Notes under the pieces: model-generated
The model's database searches: none
Told to the model about the DNA's origin: nothing
The model's input: the letters and a program-made list of their open reading frames with translations, nothing else
Shown: in pieces, positions 1 through 7,461 of the stretch
Layout of the letters: every line of letters starts with the position of its first letter
Position numbering within the stretch: the stretch's first letter is position 1
Position numbers and translations under genes: made by a program
DNA from: a virus
Virus record (IMG/VR): IMGVR_UViG_3300032213_001937
Coordinates: 1-31,527 of that record
Reading direction: 5' to 3' (one strand)
DNA length: 31,527 nucleotides

Positions 1-2984
1 TATTCTTGACCAAATCTTATGAGTGCAGGATAATATGTTTGTGCTGCGTTTTCCTCTACTGCTGACGCTCTTCCGTTGCTATTGGTTACTATATTATTGT
101 TATCGGTAAAGCTGCTTTCAATTATATCAATCGTTTGGTTTGACAAAACAGTCAATGACAAAATGTTCCCATTTGTGAATATTTGATACCCGCCAAATAT
201 TGCTTGTCTTTGTGCAATAATCCACATTTTACTATTGGGGGGAATATCAACATTAGTATCAATATCTATTTGGGTTGGAGTTGTTGATACAGTTATTGAT
301 TCTGATAATGGAAAACTATATTTTGGAGAATATGGACTTCCTGCGTTTGAACAAATTAGTGCTGCAACAGTAAATATTTCACTTATTGAAGTATCGCAAC
401 TTATTAGTAAAGTTGCCTTAATATTCAATTTTAATGTTTTTGTTGAAGATTTATTCCAAAACAAAAATCCACTACTTGCAAATACAGGATATGAAGAACC
501 TGTGCTGCTTGCAATGTTAGCAGGTTGAGTTGATATTTGATAAAGAGCATTGTTAATTGTTGGTGTATTTGGTGGCTGAATAAAATAAGCATACTCGGCA
601 TATCCTATTGTATAAGAAGTTGTTGTAACCCATTTTAATTCATATTTTCTTGATATTAAAACATTTCTTTTTCTATAAAACAAATCTCCATTACTAGCCG
701 ATATTCTTGCCGGCACTCCTAATGGATTGCTTGCGGATTGCTGTTGCTCTAGTCCAAAATGATATGCATTTGCTGTTCCTGCATTTCCAATACCAAACAT
801 TTTGCCAAACTCAAAAAATACTTTTACATCTGTATTTGGAGTATAGTTGTATATAAATATCTCATAGTTTTGGTAATCGTCTGTACCCGAAAAGTTAAAT
901 GCCAATGTATTTATATCAGAAGTTGGATAGTTTATTTTAATAAAAAATCCCTTTCTATTTATACTTGCGGAAGTGCCATCTATTACTGCTTTTATGCTAT
1001 CCTCCACACCCAAAATCTCATAATCAAAAATTGCAAAATTTGTAGATATAAATTGTGGGTTTCCTGTTACATCAAATCTTCTTAAAAATCTTATTCTATC
1101 TCCCGGAGTATATTCGTATGAAACAACTTTTTCGGTAGATGATATTTGGTCATTATAAGTTGCTATATTTTCAATACCTATATAAGCATATTTTTTACCA
1201 TTAATATCTGAACTTTGATAAGCTGAATTGCTTATCCAACAAAGTCTTTTTGAATAGGTTGTATTGTTAGACCTTAACAAATGAAAGTATACTGCTTCTA
1301 ATGGTGGTCTATTAGCTATTTCTAAATAAAGCTGCGGATATGTATATAAAGTAGTATTTTGTTGAGTTTGCAAGGTAGCGTTTACGCTTGTTTGTGCTCC
1401 TATTGTTCTTCCCTCTGAATCAAAATATTGAATAGCATAAGTATATCCACTATCCCAAGCATTTGCAAAGGTTGTGTTATCGGGTTGTCCTGTTGTTGCA
1501 GATAAATATTTTGTTCCCGAAGAATTTAATAAAACCGTATTTGAGTTATAGGTGGTTGTAAATCCACCACCCACTCTCATTGTTAATTGATTGGAAGTAA
1601 TAGAACCTACTTGACTAAAGCCTTTGGTTACTAACAAAGCTGATATTGCAGTAAGTATAGAAGATGTGGTTGCAGTAAGGCTTGTGTTTGTATAAGATAC
1701 ACCAATATCTAATCCTGATGATGTTTGCAGGTTAATTACATATTGTGCTGCTGCATTGTTTAATGTGCTTACGTTATTTGCACTATCATTTGTTCCTGTA
1801 CCAAAAAGATATATGTTTAGATATGTGGTTGTCAAAGCTGGAAATGTTCCTGATGTTTGCCCATTTATTGTAACAAAAAAAAGCAACCCACACTTATCGT
1901 AAAAATAATTAGCTGTTGAGGAAGTATTCAAAGAATACCCTTTTAAAATCATTGATGTTTTATTGTATCCCTCGGTTATCCCTGCATACAACAAAGTATT
2001 TCCATTTGCAAGTTCTGATGCGTTTGCTTTTAAAGGAACGTAGTCTTGAAGTAATTCAGTTTCATTTATATCAAGTGGTATATAAACACTATCATTTTTA
2101 AATAAAAATGTATAAATTGAATCGTCTGCTATGTTTAGATTTGTCTTGTCAAACAGCTTTATTAATTTCCAATCGGAAGTTATACCGCTTGTAGTTTGTC
2201 TAAACGCAACTTCTATTCCTTTTACGTTTTGCCCTCCGGTACTAAAGTTTATAGATATTCTGCTATTTTCTTTTGGGTTATTAGATGTGTAGTTTATTGA
2301 ATCTTGCTGTGGCAAAGGAACTATACTTCTTGAACTCCATACAGATTTATCTTGTGTGTCATAAACGTATCTATAACAAAACTGAAATAAAGAATTGCGA
2401 AGGTTGTTTTGTGTAGTTGTTCCTGTTGTGCTATCGTTTTCATAAACAACTTGTGGCGGCATAACAGGCGGTGCTTTGATAACCAAAATATCCTGCTTTC
2501 TCCATACCGAATATACTTGTTTTACATTAATACATTTTGGCTGCGTATTACCATCGTTAAAAAACAATATATCCCCTTCCGTATCTCTATAAACTATATT
2601 AACAGATAATATCTTGTAAGATGGGTTGAACTCTAATATATCTACTCCACCTGTGTTGGTAAGGTTTATTAAAATGCTTACTATTGAATTGTTGTTATTG
2701 TCATAGTAAAGTACGGAGTGATATTTATTGCTATTCCATAAAAAGTAATATGCTCTATTTCTTTTTTTATCATCTCTAAATCCTATTATTTTATTGAACC
2801 CACTTGGTAGGGTATAAGGGATTAAAGTATTTCCAATAACACCTGATACAACTACATCTTGCCCTTCGCCCGGTGAATCCTTTGTTATGTTCAATGCATC
2901 AACATAATCTCCGTTGCTTATCACACGAAAATCTGCATCGTCAAGGTTCATCCTTCCATTAAACGGATTTGTTAGTATGGGCAT
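1..2984 (-). CDS. Very large tail/stabilisation-type structural protein, 3' end beyond the window
   Basis: An uninterrupted minus-strand frame runs from an ATG at 2984 off the left edge: at least 994 codons, and I found no in-frame stop. It starts MPILTNPFNGRMNLDD, followed by DFRVISNGDYVDALNITKDS. A short N-terminal stretch of this kind (MN.DD...R....DYVDALN) is what I associate with the large tail stabilisation/muzzle protein of crAss-like podoviruses. The rest is rich in Thr, Ser, Asn, Tyr and beta-prone segments with no catalytic motif, as expected for a fibrous or beta-rich tail component. It starts 3 bases after the stop of the 257-residue connector-type gene, so the two are probably co-transcribed. 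Position at the distal end of the structural block fits an extracellular tail part. The C-terminus is unseen, so a receptor-binding domain cannot be judged. The family assignment is inference; that it is a real long gene is clear. Confidence 0.8.
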   Translation of the reverse strand, partial: MPILTNPFNGRMNLDDADFRVISNGDYVDALNITKDSPGEGQDVVVSGVIGNTLIPYTLPSGFNKIIGFRDDKKRNRAYYFLWNSNKYHSVLYYDNNNNSIVSILINLTNTGGVDILEFNPSYKILSVNIVYRDTEGDILFFNDGNTQPKCINVKQVYSVWRKQDILVIKAPPVMPPQVVYENDSTTGTTTQNNLRNSLFQFCYRYVYDTQDKSVWSSRSIVPLPQQDSINYTSNNPKENSRISINFSTGGQNVKGIEVAFRQTTSGITSDWKLIKLFDKTNLNIADDSIYTFLFKNDSVYIPLDINETELLQDYVPLKANASELANGNTLLYAGITEGYNKTSMILKGYSLNTSSTANYFYDKCGLLFFVTINGQTSGTFPALTTTYLNIYLFGTGTNDSANNVSTLNNAAAQYVINLQTSSGLDIGVSYTNTSLTATTSSILTAISALLVTKGFSQVGSITSNQLTMRVGGGFTTTYNSNTVLLNSSGTKYLSATTGQPDNTTFANAWDSGYTYAIQYFDSEGRTIGAQTSVNATLQTQQNTTLYTYPQLYLEIANRPPLEAVYFHLLRSNNTTYSKRLCWISNSAYQSSDINGKKYAYIGIENIATYNDQISSTEKVVSYEYTPGDRIRFLRRFDVTGNPQFISTNFAIFDYEILGVEDSIKAVIDGTSASINRKGFFIKINYPTSDINTLAFNFSGTDDYQNYEIFIYNYTPNTDVKVFFEFGKMFGIGNAGTANAYHFGLEQQQSASNPLGVPARISASNGDLFYRKRNVLISRKYELKWVTTTSYTIGYAEYAYFIQPPNTPTINNALYQISTQPANIASSTGSSYPVFASSGFLFWNKSSTKTLKLNIKATLLISCDTSISEIFTVAALICSNAGSPYSPKYSFPLSESITVSTTPTQIDIDTNVDIPPNSKMWIIAQRQAIFGGYQIFTNGNILSLTVLSNQTIDIIESSFTDNNNIVTNSNGRASAVEENAAQTYYPALIRFGQE

Positions 2985-2987
2985 TAA

Positions 2988-3761
2988 TTACGCTTTAACA
3001 GTTAATCTTTGGGCTTCAAGGTTGGCATCGTATGCTTCTGACAAGTACAAAGGTTTAAATCTTGCAAGTGCCGTTCTGCGTTGGTTATAAAATTCTCTCT
3101 TTCTTTCTGCTTTATCTCCTAATGAGCCCCTTCTAGTGTTAGGCATAGAAGCAATATCTCTCCACGATAACCAAGCAAATAGGGCTTCCCTAAACACCAT
3201 AGGAATCATATATTGTTCATCCGGGTTAGGGCTTGAAAGGTATTCAATCATTATATAGGGATAGGAAAAACTTTCGTTTAGCAAAATTACTCCTGCTGAA
3301 TCATCAATATTAAATGAGCCTACATTTGGTGAACCGCTTGGTAGTCCATAAATATTTGTAAATCCGTATCCATCCCAATAGTTGTAAAACATTGGTGTAT
3401 TTTGTAAATACCAATTTACAAGTGTGTTGTCTTGTGTTTTTTCAATTCTATCTGGAAGTGTATCGGAAAAGAAAGTCATTTTGTTATTAAACTTTAATGG
3501 AACTATTTCTCCATTTGAATTTAATACTCCTATTTTAGTATAGTTGAGGTAATCGGAAGGTAATTGTACGGTGAAGTTGGTTGTATCAACAGGCAACTTT
3601 ACTGATTTGATTCTATAAAAGAAGTCAATACCTAGTTGTTCCATTCCACGATAGGCAATATTGTATAGTTTAGCGTACTTATTTTGGCTTTGTTCGCTTT
3701 CATCTATGTAGTCGTATATAACCGATTCAAGTGTTATATAGTTTCTTGTTTCTTGCCCCAT
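2988..3761 (-). CDS. Connector/ring-type structural protein (257 aa)
   Basis: 257 residues from ATG. The N-terminal half is helical (YDYIDESEQSQNKYAKLYNI), followed by a beta-rich part containing FTVQLPSDYLNYTKIGVLN and a C-terminal Arg/Lys-rich helical segment (FREALFAWLSWRDIA, then ERKREFYNQRRTALARF). Helices followed by a phrase of the type 'lP.Dyl....i' recur in head-tail connector or tail-tube adaptor proteins of podoviruses (P22 gp4-like and crAss-like ring proteins). No enzyme motif is visible. Its ATG overlaps the last base of the upstream GroES-like stop codon, and its own stop lies 3 bases before the giant tail gene, so translation is probably coupled. I would call it a connector/ring component from context. 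The exact position in the neck is not determinable from sequence. Confidence 0.5.
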   Translation of the reverse strand: MGQETRNYITLESVIYDYIDESEQSQNKYAKLYNIAYRGMEQLGIDFFYRIKSVKLPVDTTNFTVQLPSDYLNYTKIGVLNSNGEIVPLKFNNKMTFFSDTLPDRIEKTQDNTLVNWYLQNTPMFYNYWDGYGFTNIYGLPSGSPNVGSFNIDDSAGVILLNESFSYPYIMIEYLSSPNPDEQYMIPMVFREALFAWLSWRDIASMPNTRRGSLGDKAERKREFYNQRRTALARFKPLYLSEAYDANLEAQRLTVKA

Positions 3762-4024
3762 TAGTTAGAGTTTGATAGGTATGCTAATATATCTGATTCA
3801 CGAATAATAAAGTGCTGCTCTCCGTCAATAACAATTTCTTCTCCTACATCTTTTATATGACAGATAGTATCTCCCTGCTTTGCTTCTTTGCATCTATTTC
3901 CGGATTCTATTACAACTGCCATATTGTTTCTTGTTCTTACGCTTTCGGGTATATAAAGCCCTCCTTCTGTTTGTTCATCGGGTGCACAAGGCTTTACAAG
4001 TATCAAGTTTCTTAGTGGTTTCAT
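3761..4024 (-). CDS. Phage GroES-like co-chaperonin (87 aa)
   Basis: 87 residues, close to the usual 90-100 of GroES. It begins MKPLRNLILVKP, matching the 'i.PL.drvlVk' first strand of GroES. Then comes EGGLYIPES, equivalent to the mobile loop whose hydrophobic tripeptide (here LYI) docks on GroEL. The end, FIIRESDILAYL, corresponds to the GroES C-terminal 'm.EsDILAi' strand. Phage co-chaperonins such as T4 gp31 cap host GroEL to fold the major capsid protein, and its place in the virion operon fits that role. Its ATG overlaps the stop of the 50-residue gene (ATGA), and its stop overlaps the start of the 257-residue gene, so it belongs to a tight operon. No GroEL is visible in this window, so it would rely on the host chaperonin. 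Confidence 0.8.
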   Translation of the reverse strand: MKPLRNLILVKPCAPDEQTEGGLYIPESVRTRNNMAVVIESGNRCKEAKQGDTICHIKDVGEEIVIDGEQHFIIRESDILAYLSNSN

Positions 4025-4173
4025 TTTTCTTTTGCTTTTATCTTTTTTTCTTGTTGAAGCATTGCTTTTGTTGGCTTTTTCCCGCTACCCTTGTTTTCCC
4101 TAATGCTATCCCAAAGTCCATGCCTTGAATAGCTGCCATCTTTTCTTTTAATCATTGCATTTGTCTTTCCCAT
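4021..4173 (-). CDS. Small basic protein (50 aa), unknown function
   Basis: A short minus-strand frame of 50 residues begins MGKTNAMIKRKDGSYSRHG, passes through LWDSIRENKGSGKKP and ends in KIKAKEK. It is Lys/Arg-rich and likely disordered, apart from a possible short helix around the LWDSIR segment. Support for a real gene: it exactly fills the gap between the 206-residue gene (stop 5 bases upstream) and the GroES-like gene, and its TGA overlaps that gene's ATG as ATGA. Small Lys-rich proteins of this type are common in phage head-neck operons. I do not recognise a family. It could bind nucleic acid or be a minor virion part, but nothing here proves that. Confidence 0.6.
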   Translation of the reverse strand: MGKTNAMIKRKDGSYSRHGLWDSIRENKGSGKKPTKAMLQQEKKIKAKEK

Positions 4174-4178
4174 ATTTG

Positions 4179-4799
4179 TTAGTTTGGCGAATCCACTCCA
4201 TCATTTGTAGTTTGGATTGGTCTTTGTTTATTTGCAATAAGTAATTTTATATATTCAACAATAACAGGTATATAATCATCCGGTACATTTAATTCAGAAG
4301 TTAAGTCGGAAGAAACACCACCACTCACCATTCTTATTTTTGCTTTGTAGTTTGTGATTATTGTTCCCGATTTTATGTAAATTGTTTTGCCATCGTACCA
4401 AAAAGCAAATTTACCCTGTATTGGTCTGATATTATTTTGATATACTGATTGTGCGGTATTGAGTGGTACTCCTGCTCTTGATTGTTGATTAGAATAAATT
4501 TGTAAGGAAGCTATGCCATCAGTCTTTCCTAGTGCAAATGGTATTTGTGGTAGTGTTACTGTATATAAATCAGTATCTGCTTGCGTTATAGTCAAATTAG
4601 AAAAGGTAGTAAAGAAAGAACTATTTACAAAGGCTACACCTTCTAATTGTAGGTTATCGGTATAGTTTTTTTTCGCAGCAACACCAATACCATCATTTAA
4701 CCACTCATTTACAAGGTTGAATGTAATAGAGGAATCATCGCTTGGCTGCTCATTGTATATCAGCCTTAATATCCTTTCTATGAATGTTTGTCTTTGCAT
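4179..4799 (-). CDS. Connector/ring-type structural protein (206 aa)
   Basis: 206 residues. The N-terminal helix (QTFIERILRLIYNEQPSDDS) and the phrase VNEWLNDGIGVAAKKNY precede a beta-rich middle, and LNVPDDYIPVIVEYIKLLIA lies near the C-terminus. The 'l.vPddy.p.iveyi..li' arrangement, folding back on a helical base, is typical of podovirus head-tail adaptor and ring proteins. The ATG overlaps the TAA of the 222-residue gene (TAATG), indicating translational coupling. Gene order after the capsid gene also suits a neck component. No catalytic residues are visible. It and the 222- and 257-residue proteins probably form successive rings between portal and tail, which is an inference from order and length. 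Confidence 0.5.
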   Translation of the reverse strand: MQRQTFIERILRLIYNEQPSDDSSITFNLVNEWLNDGIGVAAKKNYTDNLQLEGVAFVNSSFFTTFSNLTITQADTDLYTVTLPQIPFALGKTDGIASLQIYSNQQSRAGVPLNTAQSVYQNNIRPIQGKFAFWYDGKTIYIKSGTIITNYKAKIRMVSGGVSSDLTSELNVPDDYIPVIVEYIKLLIANKQRPIQTTNDGVDSPN

Positions 4800-5467
4800 T
4801 ATTGTCCTTGTGTAATTATAGAGTTAGCGTAATTGAGTACATCTCCATCTTTCAAGTTTATTCCTGCAAGTTTTAGTATTCTTGCTATGATTTCAAGTTG
4901 GTCTAAGTTACTCCATTTTGGTTGTTCCGATAACGCAGAAGAATAAACAGGTCTGCCATTTCCATCAGTAGTATATGCCCAATATATTCTTGTTGGTTTT
5001 TTGATATAGGATAGCCTTGCTGCGGTTATATTGGCAGGATAGAACCTAAACCCTACATCTTCAATAAGGTAGGCAGGATTGGTCGCTATTGGGTCTATTT
5101 TTGAATTATAGATAGAGTACAACCTATCTTGGCTTGTCCATACTACTCTTTGATTGCCATAGATAGTCCACATAGCATCTGCTTGTAAATAATCTCCGGG
5201 ATAAGTACAAAATCCATTTAAGTCAACTGATAAATTGAAATTATATATAAAGGGTTGTAATCTTTGTCTTACGTTGCTATTTTGTCCATACCCTATTCTT
5301 GATTGAGCCCTTCCGTATTGATACTGCTGAAATTCTCCAATAAGAAAATCAGCCCATGAATTTTGTGCTTGCTCTACAAGTAGGTTGAACTCGGATGGTG
5401 TTAGGTTGCCATTTTGTGCTTTGTTAATTGCGTATTGGCATATTCTGTACATTTCATCAACATTCAT
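4799..5467 (-). CDS. Connector/ring-type structural protein (222 aa)
   Basis: 222 residues from ATG. The N-terminal part is helical and Gln/Asn-rich (MYRICQYAINKAQNGNLTPS, then FNLLVEQAQNSWADFLIGEF). The middle is beta-rich (VDLNGFCTYPGDYLQADAMW). The C-terminal helix reads QLEIIARILKLAGINLKDGD and ends in IITQGQ. I recognise this arrangement (an early 'g.l....fn.l...aq' and a final 'gi.l.d..v..ya...i.qG') from crAss-like virion ring proteins. That is family memory, not a search result. It is the first gene after the terminator of the 294-residue gene and has a -7-like box at 5484-5491, so it may start a separate transcript for the neck and tail genes. Confidence 0.5.
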   Translation of the reverse strand: MNVDEMYRICQYAINKAQNGNLTPSEFNLLVEQAQNSWADFLIGEFQQYQYGRAQSRIGYGQNSNVRQRLQPFIYNFNLSVDLNGFCTYPGDYLQADAMWTIYGNQRVVWTSQDRLYSIYNSKIDPIATNPAYLIEDVGFRFYPANITAARLSYIKKPTRIYWAYTTDGNGRPVYSSALSEQPKWSNLDQLEIIARILKLAGINLKDGDVLNYANSIITQGQ

Positions 5468-5483
5468 ACGAATATATTATACA

Positions 5484-5491
5484 CAAATATA
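5484..5491 (-). promoter_or_regulatory. Bacteroidota -7-like box TATATTTG
   Basis: On the minus strand TATATTTG matches TAnnTTTG exactly and ends 16 bases before the ATG of the 222-residue gene, just downstream of a terminator. I see no good TTTG at the -33 distance because the terminator hairpin occupies that place, so it would be a -7-only promoter. Confidence 0.4.
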
Positions 5492-5506
5492 CTTATTCCA
5501 AAAATT

Positions 5507-5532
5507 AAAAAACCACTAATTTTTGTTAGTGG
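5507..5532 (-). terminator. Intrinsic terminator after the 294-aa gene
   Basis: Read on the minus strand: stem CCACTAA, loop CAAAAAT, stem TTAGTGG, then six T. The stem is a perfect 7 bp. It lies 72 bases after the stop of the gene ending at 5605 and before the start of the 222-residue gene. Confidence 0.75.
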
Positions 5533-5604
5533 CTTTTTAAGATTCTAGAGATGTGTCCTACCCAATAGGCTTCCAGAGACAAGTCCTATCTTAGATTTTC
5601 AAAA

Positions 5605-6489
5605 TTAAGATAATTTCTTTAATTGTTCAAGAAATTGTTTACTATCATCTTGTGGGTAGAGTGCAAAGTCCACTAAGTATTCGTGTGCCTTTTGGTCTGG
5701 CGGTATTTTACAAATAAAACCTCCATCAGAAGCCCAATAAGCTGAACCGGGTCTGCTTGTCAAGTCAATTTTACTATCTGTGATAGCTTTTTTAACAACG
5801 AAAGCAACTTCTACTTCTTTACTTCCTACTGATTGCATAAACTTATTAGGTTGCGATTCTGCGTACAATTCATAGTCATTACGCAATCCTTCTGCTGACT
5901 TAGGGAAGCCCATTTCATCAATAAAGCTGATACCCAAATAATTTGCGTGCCTACGCATATCTTCTTCGGTTGCGTTTGTTGCGATTTTGATTGCTTCGAT
6001 ACGATTCAGCCTTTTCTTTCTATCAATTTCTGCTTGACGAAGCGGATTCCATTCAAAGAATGTGTTTCTCTTGTACCCTTTTCGGTGTGGGTTGTCAAGG
6101 TTTGCGTTTGATTTGTTTAAAAAGTCAATCGCTGTTTGGTCGTAATCGGGAAGTCTTAAAACCCTGCGTTGGAAAACAAGTGTTCTCCGGTTGGCTTTAA
6201 TAAAATCTTCCGTAAGTGCCTTTTGGTCTTCCAAATAAATACTTGGAAATCCTCTTAAAAGCCTAATACGTTCCATTCTTTGCTTCTCTGGATTCCAAAC
6301 ATCATCAATACCTTCCATGTGGAAATCTCCACTTTTGTTTACATCTGATAGCTTGTAAACTTTAAAGGTACTTGTTTGAATTGTTGAAGATTGTGTCGCT
6401 GACTGCGATTCTTCGTGTTGGTGTGATAAATCCGGTTCATCTTGAAATACAAGAGATTGGTCGGAAAGTGTTGAACTTTTTTTCGCCAT
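5605..6489 (-). CDS. Structural-block protein of unknown function (294 aa)
   Basis: 294 residues. The first ~45 are Ser/Gln/Thr-rich and probably disordered. From ~45 the protein is well ordered: YKLSDVNKSGDFHMEGIDDV, a basic segment RRTLVFQRRVLRLPDYD (~105-120), FFEWNPLRQAEIDRKKRLNR (~148-167), and a C-terminal part with SRPGSAYWASDGGFICKIP. I do not recognise a named family. Its place after the capsid gene (separated only by the homing endonuclease) and the strong terminator behind it suggest a head or head-completion protein expressed with the capsid. The charged central region could bind DNA or another capsid component. No enzyme signature was found. Confidence 0.55.
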   Translation of the reverse strand: MAKKSSTLSDQSLVFQDEPDLSHQHEESQSATQSSTIQTSTFKVYKLSDVNKSGDFHMEGIDDVWNPEKQRMERIRLLRGFPSIYLEDQKALTEDFIKANRRTLVFQRRVLRLPDYDQTAIDFLNKSNANLDNPHRKGYKRNTFFEWNPLRQAEIDRKKRLNRIEAIKIATNATEEDMRRHANYLGISFIDEMGFPKSAEGLRNDYELYAESQPNKFMQSVGSKEVEVAFVVKKAITDSKIDLTSRPGSAYWASDGGFICKIPPDQKAHEYLVDFALYPQDDSKQFLEQLKKLS

Positions 6490-6516
6490 AAATGGTGATT
6501 TTATGAATAAGCAGAA

Positions 6517-7392
6517 TCAATAGTAGTTCCACTTATCCGAATAATAAAATATGTATCCTTGCCTTGTAGGTTTTAAATTATTATATTGTGCTGCCCTATT
6601 TATCGTTGTTTTCGGAACTTTTAATTCTTCCGATGCTTCAAGAGCCGATGGGTATTCCTTTATAATATTCAAATCCGAATCCAAATATAATACTTTTCTT
6701 TTTGAGTTTGCAAAAGCAATCCCTTTCGTTTCAATTTTTAAGGGGTAATTTTCGGTTTTATCTACAAAGAAATATTTCCCTAAAGTGCAACTCTTTCTTT
6801 TTACTGCATCCCTTACAATACCTACACCTTTGTTTAACCATTTTCCGGCTTCGGTATAAGATACAAATTCCATTAAATAATTTCCGTCAACATCATAACA
6901 CAATACTGATTTAATTTTTTTTAATCTGCTTTTTTCTACACCCCATTTAGGTACTTTAACATTGTTTTCTAAATTATATTTTTTTACCCTTATTGATGAT
7001 GCTTTTTTATTTTCTTCTGTATGATGCTTGCCTTTAAATGGATTTCCATTTTTAAATAAATTATTTATTGCTATTGCCTTTCTCCTTTCATCTAACTTTC
7101 CTCTTTGCCCATCTCCCCCTAATGTCATATTCATTCCAAGACAATTGTTAAATGTATTTAATTTTTCAATCCAATAAATTTCTCTTTCATCTAAAATAGA
7201 ATCATCGCATTCTTCTATAATTTCAAAATCATGTTCATCAAATCCATATTTTTTAAAGCTATTAATCAAAATAACGTTACTGCTTTTTCTTTTCATTGAA
7301 CCCTTGTGAGCATTTAGTCTTTTTCTAAAATCATTAGTTTGTCCAACATAAATTCTATTTGCCGGGCTTGTAATTTTGTATATTATCCCCAT
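6517..7392 (-). CDS. GIY-YIG homing endonuclease with NUMOD-type DNA-binding repeats (291 aa)
   Basis: The N-terminus, GIIYKIT (2-8) with IYVGQT (14-19), is the GIY-YIG pair. A basic LNAHK follows at 26-30, EREIYWIEKLNTFN at 69-82 supplies the catalytic-type Glu, and GMNMTLGG follows at 86-93. Residues ~116-132 (GNPFKGKHHTEENKKAS) look like NUMOD3. Two later blocks, ~161-205 (KSVLCYDVDG) and ~233-275 (RKVLYLDSDLNIIKEYPSAL), look like NUMOD1 modules that read target DNA. This is the layout of free-standing phage homing endonucleases. It is wedged between the capsid gene's terminator and the 294-residue gene, and its ATG directly abuts the terminator's T-tract, so expression is probably low or dependent on read-through. 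It is more AT-rich and Lys/Asn-rich than its neighbours, consistent with a recent arrival. It is an intruder rather than a virion gene. Confidence 0.88.
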   Translation of the reverse strand: MGIIYKITSPANRIYVGQTNDFRKRLNAHKGSMKRKSSNVILINSFKKYGFDEHDFEIIEECDDSILDEREIYWIEKLNTFNNCLGMNMTLGGDGQRGKLDERRKAIAINNLFKNGNPFKGKHHTEENKKASSIRVKKYNLENNVKVPKWGVEKSRLKKIKSVLCYDVDGNYLMEFVSYTEAGKWLNKGVGIVRDAVKRKSCTLGKYFFVDKTENYPLKIETKGIAFANSKRKVLYLDSDLNIIKEYPSALEASEELKVPKTTINRAAQYNNLKPTRQGYIFYYSDKWNYY

Positions 7393-7427
7393 AAAAAAGT
7401 GGCACTCTGTTTTTGTCAGAGTGCCAC
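7393..7427 (-). terminator. Strong intrinsic terminator behind the capsid gene
   Basis: Minus strand: GTGGCACTCTG, 7-base loop, CAGAGTGCCAC, then six T. The 11 bp stem is perfect. It follows the capsid stop at 7462 by about 35 bases and ends exactly at the ATG of the homing endonuclease. Confidence 0.9.
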
Positions 7428-7461
7428 AAAGATAAACAACTATGTGCAGTAAATCAAATAA

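Noticed and set aside
235-1085. Open frames on the plus strand (235-528 and 759-1085)
   Set aside because: They lie inside the giant minus-strand tail gene, whose frame is continuous, and their proteins look like random translations rich in Ile, Tyr and Cys.
5547-5588. Imperfect direct repeat AGAGA-nnn-GTCCTA (5547 and 5575)
   Set aside because: Only two copies with a variable centre; too weak to call an operator or attachment site.
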